In this document: positions 24,207 through 36,100 of the stretch, one piece after another
Layout of the letters: the number at the start of each line of letters is the position of its first letter
Numbering within the stretch: the stretch's first letter is position 1
Origin: Sambucus nigra
Lineage: Eukaryota > Streptophyta > Magnoliopsida > Dipsacales > Adoxaceae
Direction of reading: 5' to 3'
DNA: 64,000 nt
NCBI GenBank assembly: GCA_949130495.1
Contig: OX422214.1
Coordinates: forward strand, 1,782,046 to 1,846,045
Translations under genes and position numbers: made by a program
Notes under the pieces: generated by a model
Databases searched by the model: none
The model's input: only the letters and a program-made list of their open reading frames with translations
Told to the model about the DNA's origin: nothing

Positions 24207-25384
24207 GTATTTGTAAAACCCCATATTTTTGACGATTTAAATAATTATGTGATTAATTATTATTATGGGAATAAATATGTGATTAATTATTGTTGTTAGA
24301 TTAATTAAATTAAAATGTGAGAAATTAATTTGTCATTAATCCGGATTTAAAATAATTATTAACAAGCGTTCCAAGGGTTAATACTCATTGTTTTGAACTG
24401 TTACATATTACTATGTGATATGTGATATGTAATATGGAATTATGATATTTGATAAATTGTCGTAAGTGAGAAATACGGCAGTTTGGTAATTTAAGTCTGA
24501 CACGCGTGTGAGTCGTGTCAGGACTAATTGAATGGAATAAAAAGAGAATTTATTTTTATTAACTCGTATGGTCATTTCCAGTGTGCCGTTGAGTCCGGAA
24601 GGGTCGAGATAGTCAAAATAGTATACCCGGGTGTTTAGTTTAGGTCACGGGGCGATTTCAGGCCTAACCGGCACCTCGAGAGGGCATTTTGGTAAATTGT
24701 ATTTTTGGGCTAAATTAATGGACGAAAATTGGGATTAATTATATCAGTTAAGGAAAGGCCATTAGGGTTAATAGGTTACACAAATCAAGAACGGACATGG
24801 AGGGTGTGAGGGAGAACCAATTTCCAAGAGAGAAGGCTCATTTGGCATCACCATGCACAACCGTGACCACGAACGCGTAGATCGCGAAGAGAGGAACGCG
24901 TGTATACCAACATCACCAACGGATCAGACCGTCATATTCGAGGCAAGTGTTTATTACTTTCTTTCTTTTAGCAATAATCATGCTCATGTTAGTCTAGGTG
25001 GAATTAATCATGATTTATATGTTAATTGGGTGAAAATTGGAGATTTAAATTATGATTAAGGATTGGTTTAATTAGTGGTTGGAATTCATTCATGTATGTA
25101 GAGGATTAATGATGGAATTGGATTATATATTGATGAACGAATCTGGGTTGATTAGGTTCTTGAATTGGAATTTGGAAAACTAGGGTTCATGTGAATTAAT
25201 TAGGGGATTTATGTAATTATGATGATTAATGACGAATTAAGAATCCTAGGATGATAGAAATGATCTATAACCTCTTAGGGGTTGATGGGTATTGATGATG
25301 AGTTGTTGGGAATTGAATCTTAGAGGTTTTTAGGTTCAAAAATGGTGAAAAACGTTGAAGTTTGGGGAAGAAGTCGAACAGTGC

Positions 25385-25535
25385 AATCTCGCGCGATCTC
25401 GCACGAAGTGGTTCAAACGAGATGGAGATCTCGCACGAAGTCGTTCGAACGAGATGGAGATCTCGCGCGAAGCCACTCGATCGAGATGGCATCTCACGCG
25501 AAGACGCTCGAATGACACGTGGAAGTCGTTCAAAG
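25385..25535. repeat. Palindrome cassette in LTR B, 5' copy
   Basis: CpG-dense cluster with CTCGCGCGATCTCGC, TCGTTCGAACGAGATGG and CACTCGATCGAGATGG units, at about 37-42% of the uninterrupted LTR. The 3' counterpart is at 46665-46790. Solo LTR C is inserted at its right edge. Confidence 0.75.
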
Positions 25536-25542
25536 GACAACC

Positions 25543-28482
25543 TGTAATACCCCGTACTTTTGGCTATATTTATTTTTGGGATTAATTAATTAAATGCGTA
25601 TTAATTGGAAATTAATCCGGGTTATAAATACTAATGAGATGCGAGTTGGTATTCGATTATGTGCATATATTTTTATATATGAATTTGAAATTATGAAAGT
25701 TGTCGTGAGATTTATATACGGCAATTTGGAAATTTTGTTGGGACGCGTGGGACCGCCGCGTCACGGTATAATATTTTGATAATAAAAGTGAATTTAAAAT
25801 CTATAATCCGTATGGTCATTTTGAGTGCGCCAACGCGTCCGGAAGGGTCGAGATAGTCAGAAATCACTAGCCGGGGGTATAGTTTGGGTCCCGGGGTATT
25901 TTTAGGCCATACCGGCAACTTAAAGGGTATTTTGGTAATTTTACATTTTTAGGAATTAAAAGTGACGAAAATTAGAGATGTAAATCTGATGTGGATTAAA
26001 CCCACTAAGCCCACTAACCATCCCATATTAAACCATTAAGCTACGGAGGTTATCTTTAGGTTTACAACTTTCCCCAAAACAAACCCTAGCCACCTTAAGC
26101 CACCATTGGAGAAGGAGCTTGGAGAGAGGAAATTCTGCAGAAAAACATCATCAAACCTACACCAAAGTCAGAAATCGAATCAAGGCAAGTGACTTTATTC
26201 CATTTAATTTCAGAGAATGTCTTTTCCATGTTAGAAATTGGAGAATATCTATTATTCTTGAAAGATAATGAAAACCCATGTTGTTTAGATCATAGAACTT
26301 GAGAAATTTGAGAAGGATTGCATGTAGAATGATAGGTAGATGTTCTTACTGATGATATACATGATTGGAAAGAAATTAAAACGGATTTTGTTGGGTTAAT
26401 TCATGATTCAAAATGTTAGGGTTCATGTTCTTGAGATAATTGGGGAAAAGTGTAGAAATTCATATGTTGATTGATGTTGAAGAGATTTAATCCTTGAAAA
26501 CATGTTAGGAGTTGACTTGAATATGTTTAGGATCACTTAGAGACCATAAAACGTTGTTGGGATGAACTTTGGATGAGATTAGAAGTGTTAAAATGGTTAA
26601 AAACGAATTGGGGAAAAATCTGGGCCGAATCTGGTAGCTCGTTAGAAGCCCCTACCCAAGTCGTTCGAACGAACTCGTTCGAACGAGCTTCTAACGAGTT
26701 GACCAGTCGCTGCTAACGAGAATGGATTTCGTTCGATATCTCGTTCGAACGAGATATCGTTAGAAGGTACAGTTCGTTCGAACGAACTGGGACCTCGTTC
26801 GAACAGCCTCGTTCGAACGAGACTTCTAACGAGTTGGCAGAGGAATCTCGTTCGAACGAGACTTCTAACGAGTTGACAGTTTGATCCTTTTTGGACTATT
26901 TTGATATTTGGAGTTCCGTAAACTTATTCGAGGATATAGATATCATTCCGTAGATGTAGTAATGATAGAATTGGGACATTTGGGTATTTATGAGAAGGAA
27001 TTTACATACGAGGGTTGTATTACATGGACGGTTTGGGTTGAGAGGTGAGTGTCTACTACGAGAGTAAATTATGGCGCGTAGGATTACAAACCGGAATAGT
27101 ATAAATTGTGATAAGTATAAGTGAGTACGAGAATGCGATATGTACTACGACTAAAATACGGTATTACTAAGACGTGTGTTTACTTAGTATTAGTATATGA
27201 ATTGTGTGTATGACATACCTACCATACTTGCTATCACGGGAGGTTACGTTCGCTTAGGACCCTCTAATCCTTGTGTGCCTACAGGGGGGATATAGACTGG
27301 TACCTCGATGAACTTAGATCAGAGAAAGACTTATTGGGATGTTAATAAGTCCACTGATCGTGGGAGCGTAGGTATGTGCGTGACCCATGTGATGTGACTG
27401 TGTTCGCCTCCACTATTTGTGATTTGTGTTATCTGAACTATTCCTGAGAGATTCGGAATATGTGATCCTTAGGTACGTGATGTACCGGGATGGATAGCAG
27501 AGTATGTGTGCACCGCAGCTTAGTTCTCGGGGTTCTTGTATTGTATATTTATGATGAGAATAATATACACTTAATTAATGGGAACCTTCACGTTATTGTT
27601 GTGAATATAATTACGGTATTATTTCGAGTTAGCTGATAGTGATATATATATTGCATATTGAGCATCTGAGTTTACGTTAAACCCTATTTAATTACGAGCG
27701 TTATGATGTTAATTAGAACTGAGTAAAAGGGGTAGGACCTATGATAGTCTAGCTAGAGATGATGTCACCTAGCTAGTGGTTTGTGTCGTTATAGATGGGT
27801 ACTTACGTTAGGAGTGCACAGTTAGACGAGAGGTGAGAATATAATGTGAGTGTACGTCCTAACATGTACTTTGCATTTAATGTTTTTAAAGCACTTGCAT
27901 GTTTTTAAAATAACTCCACATTCGGGCTCTGACCCGTTTGCTTTTCAAATCTTTTTCTTGTAAAACCATTTTAGGTGCCCAGCCACAAGGACACCAAGCA
28001 TAGGATTCTCATTCAGGTGACGAGATGTAGCTGTTCGTGGAAGCTACAGGGATTTGCTTATAGACGCTTCTATCTTTTGGATTCTAGAGTCACTATCTAT
28101 CAGTTGTAGGGCATGTTGCCCATTTCTATTTAGAGCATCTTTTACATTTCAGTTTTCAGACTTTAGCATATATTGTTTCAGTATTCAGTTTACTTTTCAG
28201 TTGTGGGATTTGTAGTGAGGAGTTCTCCTCCAGACTTTATTTACACTATGTGATGGTTATTAGTTTTACTTATGTATGGTGAATGGTGTATTTATTCTTT
28301 ATTACGCTTGTTGCATGTTAATCGGACTTTAATTAAAATTTGGCACTTACTTTTTAAATACTAGGTGGTTAGTAAAAATAAAATGTTTTCGACAGTGATG
28401 CTATTAACTGAGCCAACTTGGCATTTTGAATTAATTTAATAAAGGAGTAGCTACCCGGTATTTAATTAGTCGGGGTGTCACA
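25543..28482 (+). mobile_element. Solo LTR C (chromovirus family) inside LTR B
   Basis: A 2940-bp LTR from TGTAATACCCCG to GGGGTGTCACA, flanked by CAACC (25538-25542 and 28483-28487). Removing it plus one CAACC restores continuity with 46780-46850. It has the U3 block (25808-25860), donor-like AAG|GCAAGT (26185), a large TCGTTCGAACGA cassette, CTGAC (27929-27933), a pyrimidine tract and TTTTAG at 27974. No coding sequence. Confidence 0.93.
26636..26878. repeat. Palindrome cassette in solo LTR C
   Basis: About 240 bp packed with TCGTTCGAACGA palindromes and related GCTCGTTAGAAG / CTTCTAACGAGTT half-units, which also face each other as inverted repeats. It lies at 37-45% of the LTR. The same core and the CTAACGAGTT half-units recur in copia LTR E. 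Confidence 0.88.
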
Positions 28483-28819
28483 CAACCTTTCTAGTTCGAG
28501 CGACAGAGGGAATTTTGGAGATTTTTCTCAAAGTCTAGTTTTGAACTTACCGTTTTATTGGAGTGAGAGGAACTGCCAATTAGTAAATTTAAATAAGATG
28601 GAGTTTCAGGAAAGTATGTGAGAATAAATACTTTAATTATTTCGGTATAGAGAGAGAGTATACCTTGGAGATTACGAGAGCGATAGTAATCTAAATATTT
28701 ATACAATACGTAGAGATGAGATTAAAATACGTACGAAGAGTATATATGTAGCTTGGAGAAATACCTATAAATTATAATAGGATGTGTGTATGCATATTAT
28801 GTGATATTATTGTTAAGAT

Positions 28820-29180
28820 CACTAATGGGTGATAACCCGGGGGTGCAAGAACCTCATAGTTAAGAGCACAAATGAGTGATAAATCGGGGGTGCAGAAACA
28901 TTATTATTAAGTGTACTAATGGGTGATAACCCGGGGGTACAAAGATGGTTGTTGTTAGGCGCACTAATGGGTGATAACCCGAGGGTGCTGAATGATTATT
29001 GATAGGTGCATTAATGGGGGCTAACTCGGGGATGCAATATTCTATTGTTAGGCGCACTAATGGGTGATAACCCGAGGGTGCTGAATTATTACTGGTAGGT
29101 GCATTAATGGTTGCTAACCCGGGGATGCATGATTTTCTAGATATGTGCACTAATGGGACTTAGCCGGGGGTGCAGGATTA
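28820..29180 (+). repeat. Minisatellite of about 45-50 bp units in LTR B, 5' copy
   Basis: About eight diverged units of the type GCACTAATGGGTGATAACCC followed by GGGGGTGC and a variable AT-rich spacer. The homologous array in the 3' LTR is at about 47120-47475. Confidence 0.85.
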
Positions 29181-30286
29181 GTATATATATATGTATAGGG
29201 ATGATGTGACTATATATATATATATGGACTTGTGAATATTGCTACTGTGTGAAATTAGTAGATTTGGTAATAATAATAATTATTATATTGTACCATGCGG
29301 TCTTAACCTAAGGGTGCAGGATTAGTGTATATATATAGGGATGATGAGACTATATATATGTATGAGTGTACTTGGGTAACTTTCTACTTTGTGAGACTAG
29401 TAGGTAAAATTAAAATGAGAAGTAAAATGATCTTAGTGAATAAAAGATTAACCATTCAAATGGTGAATAATGAAATTTAGTATGTGAGATAAACTATCTG
29501 AATAGCGTATTGTATGGGCGATACGGGAATACTACTTGTGAGCATAGTTAGTATTAGTATGGTTTCTGAGTAGTTAGACTGGGAGGTATAACTAGGGGAG
29601 GATTAGATGTACGGTAGGCGTGCACAATAGACGAGAGGTGAGAAACTCATGTTAGAGTTCGATAACTACCATGCTTATAAGACTTGTTTTAAGAACCAGT
29701 TTTAAATACTTGCTAAATCATTTTTACACATCGGGCTCTGACCCGTTTCTTGTATCTCTTCTCTCTTTTGCTATATATATGTATTATATCAGGTGCTCAG
29801 CCACAGGAGTATCAGATTTAGAGATTTGGATTGCTTGACGTGCTGCCGCTGCTGTGGAAGTTGTAGGTCCTTGTAGTAGACGCATCTATCCTTTCCATTC
29901 AGTTTTATCTAGACTTCTTGTTTAGGGCATATGTCGCCCACTTCTAGTTCTTTCATCAGAGTTATTGTATTCAGTTTAGTTGATGGTTTGGAGTTTTGAA
30001 CTGAGAGTTTTACTCAGTCTTATTTATTGCAGTACTTTATTCATGTTCAGTATTTATTTACATTCCTATGTGTGGTGAATGGTTTATATTTTAAGATGGA
30101 AAGAAATGGATTTACTTGGTTTTATTAAAATTGGAAATGTTTGACACCTAGCTTAATTTTATATTAGGAGATTAATATGTTAAAAAGTTTTTTGACAGTG
30201 ATGTTGAGAATGAACCAACTGAATATCATGTTTTAAATTGGTAGAGGACTGATCACCCTATATTTAATTGTGTGGGGTGTCACAGG

Positions 30287-30298
30287 TGGTAGCAGAGC
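30287..30298 (+). other. Primer-binding site of element B, one base changed
   Basis: TGGTAGCAGAGC, the initiator tRNA-Met site TGGTATCAGAGC with one substitution, placed two bases after the LTR as in element A. The next 120 bases match the start of the A internal region (GCATCAGGTTCTAG). Confidence 0.85.
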
Positions 30299-30423
30299 AT
30301 CAGGTTCTAGTTTCCTTAGGATCTATGCGGCTTATTACGTTTCAGCGCATCGTTCTTTTATGTAGAGCCTTATGATAGGATTGTTGTGTTCCCTTACGTA
30401 TGCGACTTACGTTCTCCTGCTAC

Positions 30424-32018
30424 TGTAAGGACACAAATTTCCAATTGAGTCCATATATAGTTTTGGCTCAATTCCGGACAAAAACATTTATTCATAGGAT
30501 AGTATTCAATTGTAATATTCTCAAGCCTATGAAGTGTGTGTTGAAGACGTAGCGGCAAAGAATATAAAGCTTCATCAAAATGCCGGTTTGCGTGCCTCAT
30601 TTCTATGTCATCAACTAAGGTTCCATGCTCCCAAGGTATGAATGCAATTATATTTATATAGGAGCTTGGAACAATATTTATTGGGTGTTAGGTGTAATAA
30701 AAACTGCATTTTATTTTCAGAAAGAATCAATTAGAACTTTAAAATAAGTATATAAAAGTTTCTGGGCCAAAATTGAATTTTATAAACTTTCTGGTCGTTC
30801 GTTAGAAATGTCGTTCGAACGAGTTTTTTCGTTCGAACGAGTTTTTCGTTCGAACCAGTTTTCGTTCGAACGAGTTTGCCAACGAACCTAAACTGGTCAG
30901 TTGTTCGATATGTCGTTCGAACGAGTTTGGTCGTTCTAACGAGATATCTAACGAGTTTCTAACGAGCCCAGGCTGGTCGCTCGTTAGAAGTCTCGTTCGA
31001 ACGAGAGTCAAGTTCGTTCGAACGAGACGCCAGGGCGGGAACAATTTTGAGCAGTTTTGGGTAGTTTTCACCCACTTTCCCCACTTGGTTTTTAACCAAC
31101 TTTTTCAAGACTTATTAAGGACGGGAAACACATTTTTCTAATTAACTTTTCCAACCTAGTTTATCTCCTAGAGAGAGTTTGAGAGCAAAAAGAATTTAGG
31201 AAAATGTTCAAGTTTTGAGGGTTGTTTTTTAAAGAAAAATACATATACCACTCTAGTGTTTTACACCCAATTGTGTTTATCCAAGTTTCTATATTTATAT
31301 CAATTGCTTGGAGTTTTGGCACCGGTTTATCTCTACCGAATTCAAGAAGAGAAGTTTTTGGTTTGCTTCTTCATCCATCAAAGAAGAAGACTTTTTGTTG
31401 AAGATTCTACCCACTCGGAGAAAGGCCCCATGCTTGGGTGACGGTGACCATATAAAGTCCCATCGGTGGATTCCGAGACCGCGGTGGTGTTCCGAGGTTG
31501 TTCGCTAGGAAGAGGTTTCTATGAGAAGGAGTGTCGAGGCTTGAGAGGGATCGAGTCAGTCGTTGTAAGTCTATCTGTCTTGTAATTGTAATTCCGTATC
31601 TAGTGGACTTGTGGCTAGGGCCGTCCGAGGTTGTTTCCCATCTTGGGTTTTTCCTCGTACATCTCGGCGTAGTGTGATATTGTTTATTTTATCTTGCTCA
31701 ATAATTTAGAATCCATGCTTAGGATAATTTCAAGATAAAATTTGGTTTAATTTATCACACTCATTTAATTTGGGACTTAATTAAATATTGGGTAAATTTT
31801 GTTTATTCAAGTCATTTGCTAAAATTGCTTTCGCCTAAACTTTGGATAATTGGAAATTATGACTTAGGCAAATTCTAGGACTTGGATTTAATTAAAACTT
31901 GTTGTTGTTAATTTTTTGGAAGTTGAACCATCACCTTTATAACGCTTCCGCATCTCTATTGAGTTTAATTTTAAAAACGAAATTAAATATTTTAAATTGG
32001 GACAATCTGCTCTTTACA
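30424..32018 (+). repeat. 5' LTR of copia element E
   Basis: Starts TGTAAGGACA and ends CTCTTTACA. Matches 40224-41834 throughout with scattered substitutions. Confidence 0.95.
30793..31035. repeat. Palindrome cassette in copia LTR E, 5' copy
   Basis: About 240 bp with repeated TCGTTCGAACGAG, CGTTCGAACCAG and TCTAACGAGTT units at 23-38% of the LTR. The core is the same as in gypsy LTRs B and C. The 3' LTR copy is at about 40591-40850 with some units altered. Confidence 0.88.
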
Positions 32019-32021
32019 AAT

Positions 32022-32033
32022 TGGTATCAGAGC
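32022..32033 (+). other. Primer-binding site, initiator tRNA-Met (element E)
   Basis: TGGTATCAGAGC, three bases after the LTR. Confidence 0.9.
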
Positions 32034-32072
32034 CAAAAACGATAAATTATTTCGTTAAGATCGTTTAAATTT

Positions 32073-32975
32073 TTGGCTAAAATGGATTTTTCCCCATTTT
32101 CAAAATTTCCTATTTTCGATGGTTCAAACTACGCGTATTGGAAAGCGCGAATGAGATCGGCACTAAAATCTATCGACGAGAGAGTTTGGATGTCTGTTGT
32201 TAACGGGTATTCCCCACCAACTTACTTAGTTGAAAATGAACGTGTTATCAAACCCGCCGATAGATGGACTGAAAATGAGTTTAAACTTGCCAACTTTAAT
32301 TCCCGAGGTTTAAATGCCTTGTTTAGCGCTGTCACACCGGATGAATTCCGACGTATTATGACGTGTGAAACCGCTAAATAAGCTTGGGATATTTTACAAT
32401 TAACTCATGAAGGAACTAGTGTCGTTAAAGCTTCAAAACTCCAAAACCTCACCCCTCAATTTGAAACTATCAAAATGGATGAATTAGAAACTTTTGATAA
32501 ATTTTATGCTTGAGTTTCTGATATTGTTAATTCATCTTTTAACTTGGGAGAGAAAATACCTGACGACCATGTTGTAAAGAAAATTTTAAGGTCCCTACCC
32601 GATAGATTTATTCCAAAGGTGACCGTTTTAAATTCTTTACCCAGTTTAGCCTCTACGAAATTAGAAGAGCTTGTAGGTGATTTACAAACCTATGAACTAG
32701 ATATGTTTCCCTCTAAAACTGAAAATAAAATCGAAAAGGGTGTTGCTTTAAAAGCCCGAAAAGAGGTCAAACAAGTAGTAGAGAGCGATAGTGATAGTGA
32801 CTCGGAAGATATGGCTTTGTTTGCTCGTAAATTTAGAAAATTTCTTAAATTTAACAAAGATAAAGTTAAAAATGATTTTAAGAAATTTGATACTTCTAAA
32901 CATGATAAAAGCGAGACGGTTTCTAAAGCCGAGAAGATCCCTAAAACTAGTAACGATGCGGAAGCTCAGAAGTAA
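32073..32975 (+). pseudogene. gag: Copia Gag, two internal stops, truncated before the zinc knuckle
   Basis: Starts MAKMDFSPFSKFP at 32073, with the copia Gag N-terminus pattern FDGSNYAYWKARM and the UBN2-type core (LQNLTPQFETIKMDELETF, GEKIPDDHVVKKILRSLP, LEELVGDLQTYE). TAA at 32379 and TGA at 32511 interrupt the frame; both are one C-to-T step from the Gln and Arg codons the family has there. The frame then runs open through a Lys/Asp-rich stretch to 32975. The CCHC knuckle and everything after it are missing: the Tat-lineage sequence begins at that point. Confidence 0.88.
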
Positions 32976-32977
32976 CG

Positions 32978-33183
32978 ATGCTTACAGACAAGTATTCCAT
33001 CATTCATCACACTTCAACGGTGGCATACCCGAAGGGGAACGGTCAGGCCGAGGCAACTAACAAAACTCTGGTTAATATCCTGGCTAAAATAATGGAAGAC
33101 TTTCCAGGATCGTGGGATGACAAGATACCAGCAGCGTTGTGGGACTATCGAACGACAAAGAGGAGGCCCACAGGGTACACTCC
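32978..33183 (+). pseudogene. pol: Integrase fragment, Ty3/gypsy Tat/Athila type
   Basis: About 68 residues with the end of the catalytic core: YPKGNGQAEATNKTL (containing the catalytic Glu) and PAALWDYRTTKRRPTGYTP, typical of plant Tat and Athila integrases. It breaks off at 33183, where antisense-gene sequence starts, so an internal deletion has joined the two. Confidence 0.85.
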
Positions 33184-36100
33184 GATTTGCACCTGGGCGC
33201 ATTCAATAAGAAGTCTCTCCCGTTTCAGTTTGACCAAACGAAGAGCCTCTTCGGCCTTCTTTATTTCTTCATCCGCTGATTCCAAAAGAGGTACCAGCTC
33301 AGCTAACTTAACTTCCTCAGCCCGTTGGTCCTCCTGGTGCTTCCTCAACAGTTCCCTCTGGCCGATCAGCTGCTGGCTCTTCAAAGTTTTCAAATACGCC
33401 ATAAGCCAGTCGAAACGGAAACCGTCACGACCCAATTCCTTCAGAAAACCCAGAAACTGATTAATGAGGGTTCGGGTTACACGGGAAGTGGGAGTATTGG
33501 CAATCTCAGCAACAACGATCGCCATGCCTTGCAGTCGATAACTCATCACGGGAATATTGGACCGTTGGCAGTCCACGGTGAAGGTCTCGGGGTGATGGTT
33601 TACCAACTGCTCAATCACCAAGAGATGGCTCACGGGCATTTGGGGAGAATTGTGAAGCACCATTAGGCAAAAGGCAGGAGGAGTTAAGTCAGGGAGAGGC
33701 AATTCGCACCCAGACTCACTTTCGGCCTCAACACCAGTCGTGGAATCTTGGTCAGCCTGGTCAGATTCTTCCGAAACAGCAGGTTCCCGACGTGGTGTGC
33801 CTATAAGTGAATGAGCTGGTGAGGAATCCTCCTGAGCAACCTGAGAAGAGATATAAGAAACAGTGAGATTGTAACGTTTTCGTTGTTAAGTCACCGTTGT
33901 AAGGTGGAGATTATATAAAAATCTTAACAAGTGTTTTCATTGTTAAGTCACCGTTATAAGGTGGAGATTATATAAAAAATCTTAACAAATGTTTTCGTTG
34001 TTAAGTCACCGTTATAAGGTGGAGATTATATAAAAATCTTAACAAGTGTTTTCATTGTTAAGTCACCGTTATAAGGTGGAGATTATATAAAAATCTTAAC
34101 AAACGTTTTCGTTGTTAAGTCACCGTTATAAGGTGGAGATTATATAAAAATCTTAACAAGTGTTTTCATTGTTAAGTCACCGTTGTAAGGTGGAGATTAT
34201 ATAAAAATCTTAACAAGTGTTTTCATTGTTAAGTCACCGTTATAAGGTGGAGATTATATAAAAATCTTAACAAACGTTTTTGTTGTTAAGTCACCGTTAT
34301 AAGGTGGAGGTTATATAAAAATCTTAACAAGTGTTTTCATTATTAAGTCACCGTTATAAGGTGGAGATTATATAAAGAATTAAGAAAGTACCTGAATCAT
34401 AACAGGGGCAAGAGTGGGAGTCATCATGGAGGTTAAAGTAGCAGGAATTGTTGGGAGGGGACTTGTTACCTCATCAGCCTCAACGGGGTCTCTGGCCCCA
34501 GAAACCTCAACCATCGGCATAGTTCCCTCGCCCACATAAGGTACCAAAGCAAGAGCAAGGGGTTCATCAGGAATAGATGACGGTGGTGAAAGATCAGGAG
34601 AAAGCTGCAATATAAAAGCCAATGTTAGTAAAGAGGAACAAATACAGAAAAAAGGGCGAAATGTATCCAAGAATAACTTACCTCAGTTAGAACGTTGAAA
34701 ATGGGCACTATGGTTAGAGGTCTCGCCAGCATCGTTGGACGAAGAATGTCTGCTAGTAGCGAGGATACTTCGACCTAGGGCAACCAACATCCTAAATTCA
34801 GCACACAGAACGGGGTGAAAGAGAAGGAATGCCAGATTAGACAAATTTAAATATGAAATAATTACCTCAGGATCACTTGCAGCAACCAGAACGATGGGGA
34901 GAACAGCCTCAGAGGAAGCCAGTGAGCCAGAGGGGACTGGAGTAGGCATCTCAGATTGTGTTGTCTCTGGTGGCGAAGAGACATCCATGGGCTCTACAAC
35001 CTCACCCTCCCCAACTGCCTCCCTCGCCCGTCGTGAGATTGAACGACGGGCGTAAGTAAGCCCGGTCATCGGCGAACGGGGTGGGGTCGTATCGGATGAG
35101 ATGGCCCCACAGCGACCGCCCACGAAACGGCTAATGGGGGGACTTGGGGGGCTAGGAGAACGAGGTCCCATTTCTTTAAGTCCCTGCACCAAAGTAGTTA
35201 AGAACAATATATATAAGCAAATCCGGCTTGTTCTAACCAAAGAAGAAAAGAGAACAAGATAAGTGTACATACCTCAGATTGGGAAGAAGAATGAGAAGCT
35301 TGCACCGGGGAAACTTTCTTCCGCTGGGACTTGGTGCCTAAAGTCTTCCTCCTCAGCCTTGTCACGTCACTGCCAGTGGCTTGAGGAACCTTCGAACTTT
35401 TTCTCCTCCTTGCAATTGGCTCAGTGGGATCAACGACGATCGTGGGGAAGGTAACCGAGGGAGGAACGACGACAGCGCGCCGTTGAAACTCTGCATTCAC
35501 CCGATCTACCTCAGCCTGCGCCTCCCTCCTTAACCTCTCGGCCCTTTCAGGAGACATGAGAGGAGGAACGGAGGCTATGGGAAGGGCTGCCACAGGAGTC
35601 TGGGATTTGGACTTTGCCTTTTTCGTGGAAACCACCCCACTCTTGGCCTTCTTGGTCGACGGCTGCGAAGACCCTTCATCAGCAGTAGCTCCAGTCGAAG
35701 GAGCAGTCTTCCTGGATACCCCAACACTTTTTGCTTTGGATATGGCAGTGGGAGTCATGGGGCATAACGGAGGTAGCTCTTCGGAAGGCCTCTTAGGGGT
35801 TTTGCTTAGAGGGAACTCAATCCCCAGAACGGAGATTCCTTTGAGTCCCAACTCCAACGCAGCAAATGAAAGAACTGGAGGGTACACAGGCTCGCCATCT
35901 ATGAATTCAGCAATGTTAGCCTGTTGTCTCGGCCAGAACTTCGTGGCAAATAGACTGGTCACATTCCCTTGCCTCTTGTTGGAGGGAATGGTGACTCTCC
36001 CAGCCATTGATTCACTTATCCCCCACGCAGCAGTGGAGGAAAATAAGGAACATGCCTCGCTAAAGCTAACCTTTGGGGTTGACGATTAAAAAACTGAGCG

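Larger units (their letters stand above)
24212..30284 (+). repeat. 5' LTR of chromovirus B, interrupted by solo LTR C
   Basis: Pairs with the 3' LTR at 45499-48592 on both sides of the C insertion: 24212-25542 matches 45499-46793, and 28483-30284 matches the rest. Without C it is about 3.13 kb. Donor-like AG|GCAAGT is at 24943, and CTGAC (29738-29742) is followed by a pyrimidine run and ATCAG ending at 29792. Confidence 0.92.

Noticed and set aside
33874..34380. Regular repeat array resembling a CRISPR
   Set aside because: Units are directly adjacent 57-bp copies with no unique spacers, and the context is plant transposon DNA. It is a tandem minisatellite.
35556..36089. 177-codon plus-strand frame opposite the PMD gene
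   Set aside because: A shadow of the antisense exon; the minus-strand reading has the domain, introns and sensible composition.
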